Shown here: positions 31,461-43,043 of the stretch, one piece after another
Position numbering within the stretch: the stretch's first letter is position 1
Layout: each line of letters begins with the position of its first letter
Source: Branchipolynoe longqiensis
Lineage: Eukaryota > Annelida > Polychaeta > Phyllodocida > Polynoidae
NCBI GenBank assembly: GCA_030323885.1
Contig: CM059193.1
Span: forward strand, 93,125,990-93,189,989
Reading direction: 5' to 3'
Length of the DNA: 64,000 nucleotides
Position numbers and translations under genes: made by a program
Notes under the pieces: generated by a model
The model's database searches: none
The model's input: the letters and a program-made list of their open reading frames with translations, nothing else
What the model was told of the DNA's origin: nothing

Positions 31461-32255
31461 CCAAAGAACTCTGCTGGAATGTCTGAACCCACAACACAGA
31501 AGGTTTCTGACTATTCAAAACTGGTGTTGCCAAAGTGATGTAAACAAAACTTGAATGCGTTGCCATAACCACTCAACTCAATTTGTGATCCAGGGATTTT
31601 GCATGTGGGTTGCTATGTCCGGTAGTGAGGACGCATTCATGTCTCCAAGCATTCATATCAAATGTCAACAACAATCTCCAAGGAAACCCATAGTATATCG
31701 AGAGGTGTAAACCTAGGATCTCCAACTCACTTTGTCCTGGCACTCATACAGTAAACACCTGGAAAGCAGTTTTCCCCACCCTCCCTCCCTCTTGTACTTA
31801 TGATATGGTCGCTAGGGCTGAATGTTAGAGGTATTCGGTTGAATCGAACCCGGAACTTTGAGTGTGTGTTTAATAACATGGCCTGTGTGTTCTTATGATA
31901 TGACTTAAACTGACATGTGGTATAATACTTATGTATACTTACAAATAATTGATTGTAGAAACCTATATTGCTACGAATAATCTTGAAGATGTAAATACAT
32001 TATAAATTTACTCCCAGTCCAGTCTTTTGTTATGAATTACGTTTCTGTGATGCACAGTTGCGCTGATGTCATGTGACCACAGTAATACTCCCAGCCACAT
32101 TCATGACTGTTGGACTGTCAAATTGATATGTGTAATATATGCATTGTAGGTATATGTATATGGAAGGCAGAGACAGGGACCCAGCAGAGACCGGTCACGT
32201 GACGAGACGATGTGGTAATGACCAATAAAGGAGTAGTTGCCATTCTAAAGAATCT
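31461..32255. other. Unassigned sequence
   Basis: Apart from a ~60-bp fragment of the 116-bp unit near 32060-32130, I recognise nothing in it. No open frame with coding character. Confidence 0.4.
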
Positions 32256-32400
32256 TTAAGTTGCACGGTCCGATGAAATATATATTTTCCAAAACCAAAG
32301 CACTGACCTACATTTAATTCTATATCTCGAACTTAGATATTGGTACATTAACTAATGATTTGGGACAGCATATACAGAATAATCAGTGAATTTACTACCT
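32256..32400. mobile_element. MITE of the TTAA family, left half
   Basis: TTAA followed by GTTGCACGGTCCGATGAAA and interior CCAAAACCAAAGC...TCTAGAACTTAGATATTGG-type sequence matching the 2.3-kb copy. The right end is missing. Confidence 0.6.
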
Positions 32401-33219
32401 CATCCCTGTGGACATCTACTAGACAAGGACACTGTTAACCAATCAGGTCAATCTCCTGCCTTGAATAGTATTTCCCTCATTCCCAGTACCATATATGGCT
32501 TTAGTCAGGTTCCAGGACATATAATGGGAGTTTGATGGCACCCCACCCAACCACCCACAGCTGGGTCAGTTGCCTACCCACTCCCCCCAGAACCCCCCCC
32601 CCCCCCTCCCCCTCACACACACTCTGACACTGATACAAGCTTCCAGCTCCCCTACCGCACACCCCTCCCTCCCAATTATCCCTCCCCAACCCCTCAATCC
32701 CCACCATCACCCACAGTGGATAGTTCTGGGAGTGTGCTAATTGGATACACACCACATACAGTCAACTGCCCTGCCCCCCCCCCCCCCCCCTAACAACCCA
32801 CACATGTATACACACACACAATCACTGGGCACAGTGTGGAGGGAACTGAATAAGATGGCTTTAACCCAGAGAGAGCCATAGCTGATCAGAAGTTCCGCTT
32901 CTGACACCATGTACAGAAGTGAATAAGAACTAACTACACGCGTTGACATCCAGTTGCTTAATGACTTTATTACGGTGCCTCCTGGTTCTGTGCTGGTTGC
33001 CCATTCGCTGGTCCCAGCCTGCTGGCTCCCGGCATGTTGTGTCTTAGTACATACATAACAGGAACAGGGGGGGGGGGGGGGGGGGAATGGAAGATGACAC
33101 TTACTAGGTGGATGAACCTGACTTGTCCAGTAGAAAATGATAGGGGACCAGACTACCTACACATTACTAGGTCAACTCACATCGCGTGACCATCATGAGA
33201 TGGCAATCTCGGGCATTGT
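32401..33219. other. Unassigned sequence with C and G homopolymers
   Basis: Poly(C) at 32595-32607 and 32774-32790, poly(G) at 33067-33085, CCCTCC low complexity between. No gene recognised. Confidence 0.45.
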
Positions 33220-33452
33220 CCGATGGCTTTCAAATGTTTGCCTCCTTTTTGAGATAAATATAGTTTTGGCAAGCTTGCCGAAATGATATTGTGTTTTTTC
33301 AATTCAAATTACTCCAAATCTAGCCATTTTTCATCAAAGTTACTCCGGAATATTGAATATCAGGTTATAATGGTCAACCTAATATTCGTAATAAGTAATA
33401 TATTTATCTCAAAACGGAGGCAAACATTTGAAAGCCATCGGCCTATGCAACT
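33220..33452. mobile_element. MITE of the TTAA family with 43-bp inverted repeats
   Basis: The arms at 33220-33262 and 33399-33441 (starting CCGATGGCTTTCAAATG) pair at 42 of 43 positions. The right side continues CCTATGCAACT|TTAA (TTAA at 33453-33456). The left outer ~15 nt are lost. An inner region holds GGCAAGCTTGCC. Confidence 0.75.
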
Positions 33453-33521
33453 TTAAACACACAGAAAAACCCCCACTTGCATTTCAAATATCACAACGTT
33501 ACTCTGAACTAGAGAACACCA

Positions 33522-34266
33522 GGGCCTATATGTATGAGCCCGGGTTAGCGGTCGTAACCCACGCGTCGTGCGCATTTCCCGGGTTAGTGGCGAAAGTGTC
33601 AATGTATGTGCACGGGTTAGGCAAACTCTTCGAGGGTTAACGTCGCCTTCACTAACCCCAAGCGAAACCAGGGTTAAAGGTGGGGTTAGGCACCGATTAT
33701 GCCCAAATCTATTCAATGCGACCATATTTAACAGAATTAGATACGCAATAAGTGAAATTTATTCAAATTAACCATAAAATCGAACCGTTATTAAGGCTCC
33801 CGCCGCATTGGCGGCGTTATTCATATTGTCGAATCGACGAATGTAAAGTAAACAAATCGCCGCCTCCGCAGCGACGTCGATATCCATACTGTCTAACGTC
33901 AAATAAAAATGGCCGCCGCCGTCGCCGCCGAATCGACGGCAATATATTAGGCCCAAATCTATTGAATGCTGTCATATTTAACAGAATTATATACACAATA
34001 AGTGAAATTGATTCAAATTAACCATAAAATCGAACCGTTATTAACGCTGCCGCCGCATTGGCGGCATTATTCATATTGTCGAATCGACGAATGTAAACAG
34101 GCACACAGGGGTTCCCGAAATCTATAAATAACTGAAACGTTAGCTAACCCGGGCACACTTTGGACACATACATCCCCCGTGACACATTTAGAACCCCGAG
34201 GTTAGATAACCCGGCACCCTCCTTTAACCCCGGTCCGGTTAAAAATTGGCTCATACATATGGGCCC
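33522..34266. mobile_element. MITE family G, second copy
   Basis: Ends GGCCTATATGTATGAGCC and, from the right, GGCCCATATGTATGAGCC, flanked by CAG on both sides. It contains two tandem copies (from about 33690 and 33948, ~256 bp apart) of the AGGCCCAAATCTATTGAATG / TTTAACAGAATTA module with GCATTGGCGGC words. No transposase. Confidence 0.72.
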
Positions 34267-34563
34267 AGGCTATAAATGTCATCCTAATATAGTTTAACTA
34301 AAAAAAAACAAATCAAAACCTATGCATTTTGCATCTTTAAGTAATGCTTGTCTAGGAACCAACATAGACTTCACAACTATCGAATCACCACATACAATAG
34401 TGCCCCCCGCCTGATCCCCCTGGTGATACAGTGACTAGTAATGCCCCCCCCCCCCCCCACACACACACTTCCCCCTCCCTCCTGGCTTACTGGATGTATT
34501 GGCTATACCCCGAGGGCTGCCAAGTGGGCCACTGCCTGGCAGTGAGGGACAGAGGCGTGCTTT
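34267..34563. other. Unassigned sequence
   Basis: Contains a C-tract near 34445. No gene recognised. Confidence 0.35.
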
Positions 34564-34575
34564 CCATCAAAACAG

Positions 34576-34916
34576 TATGGTTGGTTGTTGCAGTTTTACG
34601 TGCTGGCAACAACTAAGGTAATATGGGTACCGACTTATGAGTGCGCACTAATGGTGACTTTATAGTGTTGCCCCCACTGGGAAATCAGGACACCAGCACC
34701 ATGACCTCATATCCCACCCAGTCACATTATCCTGACACTGATCCAACCAGTCCTTGCCCTATCCTATTAATGCCAAGCGCCATGCTAGGAAGCAACAAGT
34801 ATCAATTTTGAAGCCATTGGTTTGACTCGACCAGGGTTCAAACTCGTGGATTTGAATCTCACGATCTACCAAAATGGGAGACGGATGCTCAACTCATTCA
34901 GCCATCCCATCTGGTC
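34576..34916 (-). mobile_element. tRNA-derived SINE type A with 12-bp TSD
   Basis: Full-length reverse copy flanked by a perfect CCATCAAAACAG duplication (34564-34575 and 34917-34928). Head on minus: GATGGGATGGCTGAATGAG. The B box is GTTTGAACCC-like. Confidence 0.92.
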
Positions 34917-34946
34917 CCATCAAAACAGCTGAGTGCCTCGATCCGG

Positions 34947-35035
34947 GCGGGGCGGGGCGGGGCGGGGCGGGGCGGGGCGGGGCGGGGCGGGGCGGGGCGG
35001 GGCGGGGCGGGGCGGGGAGGGGCGAGGCGGGGCGG
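34947..35035. repeat. (GGGGC)n pentamer repeat
   Basis: About 17 consecutive GGGGC units. Strong G-quadruplex potential on the plus strand; also CpG-dense. Confidence 0.95.
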
Positions 35036-35154
35036 TGTGTTGTTGATGTAGATGCGGTACGGTGTGATCCCCATCGGGGTGCTTTGGGCGGGTTTATTTT
35101 CGCTTGATTCAGGTCGGAGTCGGTTGTGCTATTTGTGGTGCTGACGGGACCAGC

Positions 35155-36345
35155 ATCTCAACAGAAGCACCACCAGCACCACCAGCAGCAGCACCACCAG
35201 CACCACCGGAAGCAGCAGCACCACCACCACCAGCAGCAGCAGCAGCGTCCCGGTGTACACTAGCGGGGCGGCACCGCCAGAACCCAGCGATCCACCCACA
35301 CCGGTACCAGCACACACACCCACACACCCACCACACACACACACAATAGGCGGCCACAACCGCCACCCACAGCGTGATGACACTGTAAGCGTCAGACCAA
35401 GGTCACCACCCACCCACACCACCCTCACCCACCAACACACCACCCTCACCCACTCCCACACAGACCACCCACACAGACCACCCTCACCCACCCACACACC
35501 ATCCACAAACACCACCCTCACCCACCACCCACACACACCACCCTCACCTACCCACACACCACCCTCACCCACTCCCACACAGACCACCCTCACTCACCCA
35601 CACACCACCCACAAACACCACCCTCACCCACCACCACACCACACACACCCCACTCACCACCCACACCACCCTACACCACCCACACACAGCCACCCTCACC
35701 CACACCCACCACACCACCCATCAAACACCACTCACACCACCACACACACCACCCTAAACTACCACCCACACAGACCACCCACACAGACCATCCACTCACC
35801 ACCACACCCACACACACCACCCACACACCACCACCCTCACCACACCACACACACAAACAATCACACCCACCCACACACCACTCACACCACCACCCACACC
35901 TCACACTCACAACACACACACAACACACCCACACCACCCTCACCCACCCTCACACCACTCACACACCACACACCTGCACCCACCCACACATACTACCCAA
36001 ACCACCCTCCCCCACTCACCACTCACCCCAACCCACCCACACCACCCCCACACCACCCTCACCCACCCACACCACCTCACCCACTCCCCCACCACCCACA
36101 CATACCACCCGCACCCACCCACACCACCCTCACCCGCCCACTCACCCCCCACACACACCATCTTCAACCACGCACTCACACACACTCCCCATTCTCACAC
36201 CCAGACTACACGCACACACACACACTCTACACATCCACCCACAGCCACACACCGTCACACATCACATCCTCACCTTACCTACACACACATCCACACACCA
36301 CACACACTCCCACCACACCTGCCCCCCCACCCCCACCCATCCCCC
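35155..36345. repeat. CAGCAC and CCACAC-rich satellite
   Basis: 35155-35250 is a CAG/CAC-type trinucleotide-like run. 35290-36345 is a degenerate array of CACCCACAC/CCACCCTCACC words. A 392-codon Pro/His/Thr frame spans it but shows only repeat composition. Confidence 0.93.
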
Positions 36346-36469
36346 ACGCCGCGCGGTTGGGCGCTGTGGACCGGGTTGCGGAGTGGGACGGGACTTTCTG
36401 CTGTGTGTTGCTATGGATTTGGCGTTGTTAACAAACACCTAGCTCATGAATATCGTTAGTATGGGAACG

Positions 36470-36640
36470 AGGGTCTGAGGGGTGAGGGTGGGGGGGAGAA
36501 GGGAGAAGGGGAGGGAGGAGAGCGGGAGGAGGAAGGAGGAGGAAGGAGGTGGAAGGAGGAGGAAGGAGGGGAGGGTAGGAGAGGGGGAGGTGGGCGTGGA
36601 GGGTAGAGGGGACGGGTAGAGGAGAGAGTAGGGGGTGGCT
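36470..36640. repeat. GGAGGA purine-rich low complexity
   Basis: GAAGGAGGAGGAAGGAGG-type words. Confidence 0.85.
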
Positions 36641-36729
36641 CCGAAAGTTCCAGAAGAGCAGGCTTGGTTAGGCACCTTACATCTACGTTGTTGTCACTGG
36701 TTCCGGGTAGGCCAACGGACGCTGAAAGG

Positions 36730-36960
36730 TGGTGGTTGGTGGGTGGTTGGTAAGTGGTGAGTGGTTGGTGGTGAGTGGTGAGTGTTTGGTGAGTGGTGAG
36801 TGGTTGGTGGTGAGTGGTTGGTGGTGGTTGGTGGGTGGTTGGTGGTTGGTTGGTGGGTGGCTGGTGAGTGGTTGGTGGTGAGTGGTGGGTGGTGAGTGGT
36901 GGGTGGTGAGTGGTGGGTGGTGAGCGGTGGGTGGTGAGTGGCGGGTGGTTGTAGGCTGTA
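36730..36960. repeat. GGTGAGTGGTTGG repeat
   Basis: Degenerate 7- and 10-bp words GGTGAGT, GGTTGGT and GGTGGGT. Related in composition to the 10-bp satellite at 18-21 kb but without its regular phase. Confidence 0.88.
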
Positions 36961-37129
36961 GGAGGTAGGGTGTTGACGGCAGGCTGTAAGTAGGGTGTTG
37001 ACAGCAGGGTGTTGACAGAAGTGGAGTGTTGACAGCAGGCAGAGGGGTTTGCGAGCGTCTTGTATCATCGATTATTAATGCAGGGTGCCCAGTACCACGT
37101 GACTCCCCAAGAACATGGATGCTGCTCAT

Positions 37130-38302
37130 TATCCCCGCTACCCACCCGTCACTGTCACTGTCACTCACCACCAGTACCCACAGGTCACTGTCACCACCAA
37201 TACCCACAGGTCACTGTCACCACCAGTACTCACTGGTCACTGTCACCACCAATACCCACATGTCACTGTCACCACCGGTACCCACCCGTCACTGTGACTG
37301 TCACTCACCACCAGTACCCACAGGTCACTGTCACCACCAATACCCACCCGTCACTGTCACTGTCACGCACCACCAGTACCCACAGGTCACTGTCACCACC
37401 AATACCCACCTGTCACTGTCACCACCAGTACTCACCGGTCACTGTCACCACCAATACCCACCTATCACTGTCACCACCGGTACCCACCCGTCACTGTGAC
37501 TGTGACTGTCTCCACCAGTATCCACGCGTCACTGTCACCCCAAATACCCAACTGTCACTGTCACCACCAGTATCCACCCATCAGTCACTGTCACCACCAG
37601 TACCCACCCGTCACTGTCACTACCAGTACCCACCCATCAATGTCACCACCAGTACCCACCTGTCACTGTCACCACCAGTATCCACCCACCACTGTCACTC
37701 ACCACCAGTACCCACCCGTCACTGTCACCACCAGTACCCACCCATCACTGTCACTGTCACCACCAGTACCCACCTGACACTGTCACCACCAGTACCCACC
37801 CGTCAGTCACTGTCACCACCAGTACCCACCTGTCAGTTTCACCACCAGTACCCACCCATCACTGGCACTGTCACCACCAGTACGCACCCATCACTGTCAC
37901 TACCAGTACCCACCCGTCACTGTCACCACCAGTACCCACCCGTCACTGTCACCACCAGTACCCACCCATCAGTCACTGTCACCACCACTACCCACTCGTC
38001 ACTGTCACCACCAGTATCCACCCGTCACTGTCACCACCACTACCCAGCCGTCAGTGTCACCACCAGTATCCACCCATCACTGTCACCACCAGTATCCACC
38101 CGTCACTGTCACCACCAGTATCCACCCGTCACTGTCACCACCAGTATCCACCCATCACTGTCACCACCAGTATCCACCCGTCACTGTCACCACCAGTATC
38201 CACCCATCACTGTCACCACCAGTATCCACCCATCACTGTCACCACCAGTATCCACCCATCACTGTCACCACCAGTATCCACCCATCACTGTCACTCACCA
38301 CG
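37130..38302. repeat. 26-bp minisatellite, ~45 copies
   Basis: Unit GTCACTGTCACCACCAGTA-(C/T)CCACCC, 26 bp, more homogeneous toward the right (38050-38290). Because 26 is not a multiple of 3 and no register contains a stop, a 426-codon frame runs through with a 26-residue period. This is an artefact. Confidence 0.96.
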
Positions 38303-38816
38303 GAGACAATAAAAAAATGAAAAATGTACATAGTATATAGGGTGCATTTATAGCTAGCTACATGGTATGTACATAGTAGTATATAGGGTGCAGTTATAGC
38401 TACATGCTATGTACATAGTAGTATATAAGGTACATTTATAGCTACATGGTATGTACATAGTAGTATATAGGGTGCATTTATAGCTACATGCTATGTACAT
38501 AGTAGTATATAGGGTACATCTATAGCTACATGTTATATACATAGTAGTATATAAGGTACATTTATAGCTACATGGTATGTACATAGTAGTATATAGGGTA
38601 CATCTGTAGCGACATGTGATATACATATTAGCATTTAAGGTATAGTTATAGCTACATGATATGTACATAGTAGTATATAAGGTACATCTATAGCTACATG
38701 TGATATACATAGTACTATATAAGGTACATTTATAGCTTCACGCTATCTACATAGTAGTATATAAGGTACATATATAGCTACATGCTACGTACATAGTAGT
38801 ATATAGGGTGCATTTA

Positions 38817-39130
38817 GGTTTGTTTGTTGTTGTTTTATGTCATAGCAACATCTAAGGTAATATCAGGACGGGTACCGACTTGTGACAGTGTGCACTCATG
38901 CCGACTCTATAGTACTGCCCCACTGGGAGATCAGGCCACCAGCACCATGACTTGATATCCCACTCAGTCACATTATCCGGACACTGATCCAACCAGTCCT
39001 TGCACTATCCTAATAATGCCGAGCGCCAAGCTAGGAAGCAAAAAGTATCAATTTCAAAGTCATTGGTTTGACTCGACCAGGGTACAAACCCATGAACTCA
39101 TGGGGTCCGATCCCCCGATCTTCTAAAACA
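38817..39130 (-). mobile_element. SINE inserted in the 42-bp minisatellite
   Basis: Reverse copy with a 9-bp GTGCATTTA on both sides (38808-38816 and 39131-39139), which is part of the host repeat unit. The head is truncated after the B box (GGTACAAACCC region). Confidence 0.87.
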
Positions 39131-39262
39131 GTGCATTTATAACTACATACTATGTACACAGTAGTATATAGTAGTAAATGCACCCTATATACTACTATGT
39201 ACATGATATGTACATAGTAGTCTATAGGGTGCATTTATAACTACACACTATCTACATAGTAG

Positions 39263-39352
39263 TTTCATCATCATCATGCTGTCGGTTGCGATGCGACAAA
39301 GACTGCTTTCATTACTTGACTGCCGCTCTCCATTTAGCTCTCTGCTCTCTGC
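39263..39352 (-). mobile_element. Dispersed repeat with (GAT)n tail
   Basis: Reverse copy of the 9059-9197 element: CATCATCATCATGCTGTCGG then GCGATGCGACAAAGACTGC. The tail is only four units. Confidence 0.6.
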
Positions 39353-40539
39353 GGGTATAGTGGTATATAGTGTGCATTTATAGCTACATGTTATATACAT
39401 AGTAGTAGATAGGGTGCATTTATTTATAACTACATGCTATGTACAAGGAAGTATATAGAGTACATCTATAGCTACATGGTATGTACATAGTAGTGTATAA
39501 TGATACATCTATAGGTACATGATATGCACATAGTAGTATAAGTGTGCATTTATAGCTACGTGCTATGTACATAGTAGTATATAGGGTCCATTTATAGCTA
39601 CATGATATGTACACAGTAGTGTAAGTGTGTATTTATAGGTACACGCTATGTACATAGTAGTATATAGGATACATTTATAGCTACACGTTATGTACATAGT
39701 AGTATATATGATACATTTATAGCTACATGATATGTACATAGTAGTATAAGTGTGCATTTATAGCTACGTGCTATGTACATAGTAGTATATAGGGTCCATT
39801 TATAGCTAGATGATATGTACATAGTAGTATAAGTGTGCATTTATAGGTACACGTTATGTACATAGTAGTATATAGGGTCCATTTATAGCTAGATGATATG
39901 TACATAGTAGTGTAAGTGTGTATTTATAGGTACACGCTATGTACATAGTAGTGTATAGGATACATTTATAGCTACACGTTATGTACATAGTAGTATATAG
40001 GATACATTTATAGCTACATGCTATGTACATAGTAGTATAAGTGTGCATTTATAGGTACACGCTATGTACATAGTAGTATATAGGGTGCAGTTATAGCTAT
40101 GCACTATGTACATAGTAGTATATATGATACATTTATAGCTACATGCTATGTACATAGTAGTGTAAGTGTGCATTTATAGGTACACGCTATGTACATAGTA
40201 GTATATATGATACATTTATAGCTACATGCTATGTACATAGTAGTGTAAGTGTGCATTTATAGGTACACGCTATGTACATAGTAGTATATATAGGGTACAT
40301 TTATAGCTACATGCTATGCACATAGTAGTATATATAGGGTGCATTGATAGCTACGCACTAGGAGGTACACGTAGATACCTACATATACATATTGGCTCCC
40401 CAGAAGTGCATCTACAATAGGGTATATACGGTAACACTTCTTTCCTAGAGTACTAGGCATAACTTCCGATGTCTGTAAAAGCTTCTCCTTCTAGACACAC
40501 GATATGCATGAAGCCCGATGCCTGCGATTAGATAGCAAC

Positions 40540-41145
40540 ATTGAGTGAATGAGTGAGTGAGTGGGTGAGTGGATGGGTGTGTGAGTTGGTGAGTGAGTGT
40601 GTGAGTTAGTGCATGAGTGGGTGACTGGGTGAGTGAGTTGGTGGGTGAGTGGGTGTGTGAGTGACTGAGTGAGTGGGTGTGTGAGTGAGTGGGTGTGTGA
40701 GTGAGTGGGTGTGTGAGTGGGTGACTGAGTGAGTGGTGACTGGGTGTGTGAGTGGGTGAGTGAGAGGGTGTATGAGTGGGTGACTGAGTGAGTGGGTGGT
40801 GAGTGAGTGGAGAGTGTGTGAGTGACTGAGTGTGTGTGAGTGGTGAGTGGCTGACTGAGTGAGTGGGTGGGTGTATGAGTTGGTGACTGAGTGAGTGTGT
40901 GTGAGTGAGTGTGGGTGTGTGGGTGTGTGACTGAGTGGGTGGTTGACTGAGTGTTGAGTGGGTGAGTGTTGAGTGGGTGAGTGAGTGGTGAGTGAGTGGC
41001 TCGGTGTGTGACTGGGTGAATGGTCAGTGAGTGGTGGGTGACTGAGTGCGTGGGTGTGTGAGTGGTGTGTGAGTGGAGAGTGAGTGGAGAGTGAGAGGTG
41101 AGTGGGTGAGTGAGTGGGTGAGTGGATGTGTAAGTTGATGTGTGC
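40540..41145. repeat. GTGAGTGG-type tetramer satellite
   Basis: GTGA, GTGG and GTGT words in degenerate order. Confidence 0.92.
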
Positions 41146-41280
41146 TTACTGACATAAAGGTTGCATGGCAAGTGAATAACAGCGTCCACAACTGATATGT
41201 GCTGGCGGTGTTTTAAGCAACTTAACGCCATCGCTACTGGCAGTTGTACTGGTATCCGCAGCCTTATGGTGTTGCTGAAG

Positions 41281-41331
41281 TGGAGTGTGGGTGTGGGTGT
41301 GGGTGTGGGTGTGGGTGTGGGTGTGGGTGGA
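41281..41331. repeat. (GTGTGG)n hexamer repeat
   Basis: About eight perfect GGGTGT units. Confidence 0.93.
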
Positions 41332-41367
41332 GAGGTGCGTGATCGTGTTTTGATCAATAAACGCACA

Positions 41368-41546
41368 CACTAAAACCTCTCTAACCGACCACCTCCACAG
41401 ATCGACCACTCCCCTATATCGATCGCTTTATTTGGGTCCCAAATGATCGCCCATACAATACCATTGTAACAATAAATAAACTCCCTAAACTGACCACCTC
41501 CCTAAATGGACCATTTGGTCCCATGGTTGGTGGATTTAGAGATTGC
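41368..41546. mobile_element. pogo/mariner-like MITE
   Basis: ACTAAAACCTCTCTAACCGA at the left and GGATTTAGAGATTGCATG at the right, with GATCGCCCATACAATACCA inside. The right end has degenerated; same family as 16975-17165. Confidence 0.72.
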
Positions 41547-41739
41547 ATGCACAGTGAAGGGGACCAGTACACAGCGCCTAATTCCTACCCACGCCTGACT
41601 ACTGCAGACACCCCCCCCCCCCCCCACCTCCCAGCACACAGGTGACTCCGGCAGCCATTATTAGTCGGGGCTGCTGCTACTAGCATTAAGCAGAACCCGA
41701 TGTGGATACAACCCGAGAATATAGGTCATTGTCACACCG

Positions 41740-42664
41740 CGTCACACACACAAACACACACATACACACACTCACACAGAGACACACTCACACACACACA
41801 CTCACAGACACACTTACACACACTCACACAGAGATACACTCACACAGAGACACACTCACACAGAGACACACTCACAGAGACACACATACACAGAGACACA
41901 CATACACAGAGACACACTCACACAGAGACACTCACACAGACACACACATACACAGAGACACACACATACACAGAGACACACTCACACAGAGACACACATA
42001 CACAGACACACTCACACAGAGACACACTCACACAGACACACACATACACAGACACACACAGATACACACTCACACAGAGACACACATACACAGACACACT
42101 CACACAGAGACACACTCACACAGAGACACACTCACACAGACACACACACAAACTCACCCATTCACAGACACACACACACACACAGACACACTCACACACA
42201 CACTCACACAGACACATGCGCACACACAAACTCACCCATCACAGACACACATGCATGCAAACACAAACTCACATATATACAGACATACAGAGACACACAA
42301 ACTCACACATGTACAGATAGACACATGTACATAGACACAGCCACTCACCCATACACACAAACGCACACATACAGACATGTACACAAAGTCACACATACAC
42401 ACGCATGTACACACACTCACACATACAAACACATGTACACAAGCTCACACATACACACATCCGCATGTACACAAACATGCATGTACACAAACTCACACAT
42501 ACACGTGCATGTACACAAACTCACACACACATGTACACAAACTCACACATACACACACCCGCATGTACACAAACTCACACATACACATGCATGTACACAA
42601 ACTCACACACACGCATGTACTCAAACTCACACATCCACACGCATGTACACAAACTCACACACAC
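41740..42664. repeat. ACACAGAGAC / TGTACACAAACTCACACA minisatellites
   Basis: 41740-42240 is a CA-rich array with ACACTCACACAGAGAC words. 42340-42664 is a ~24-30 bp unit ATGTACACAAACTCACACA-type. The second unit resumes at 46135 beyond a LINE, so the LINE went into it. Confidence 0.92.
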
Positions 42665-43043
42665 ATTTTTTTTTTTATTTTTTTTATTGAGGCTGTATTT
42701 ATACTGTCCATAGCATATAAGCCCGGGTACCCAGGCTTGTTTTCAATGCTGGCCAGTTGTAGTGTTGGTGTTATCTTACCACGCAGTGGCTGCTGATAAG
42801 GTATTTGATTGCCTGCATTTCAGTAGCAGATAGATAATTGGTTGGTATGGTTAGTAGCCTATGTTAGTTTTTTTGGATTTTCTTGGTATATATGTTTTTA
42901 TTTTTCTACTCTTATTACTAGACTAGCCTACTCCTATTTACATATCATAGGCTTGTACGTAGCTGTGTGGTGTGTTATCTGGCTACTTTTGGCATGGTTA
43001 CCTGGTGGGCCGTGACATATTACATGCCCCTTTGCAGTGCAGC

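Larger units (their letters stand above)
38330..40350. repeat. 42-bp minisatellite, ~40 copies
   Basis: Unit TACATAGTAGTATATAGGGT-GCATTTATAGCTACATGCTATG, 42 bp. A SINE (38817-39130) and a (GAT)-tailed fragment (39263-39352) interrupt it. The 14-codon MYITCSYKCTLYTT periodic frames on minus are artefacts. Confidence 0.95.

Noticed and set aside
35253..36431. 392-codon Pro/His/Thr frame
   Set aside because: Low-complexity CCACAC array; no domain, start context or neighbours that support a gene.
37060..38340. 426-codon Thr/Pro/His frame
   Set aside because: Exactly follows the 26-bp minisatellite; other registers are open too.
38354..40048. Periodic 14-residue Cys/Tyr peptides on minus, resembling repeat proteins
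   Set aside because: The 42-bp unit is a multiple of three, so the period is forced; frames are short and broken by unit variants.
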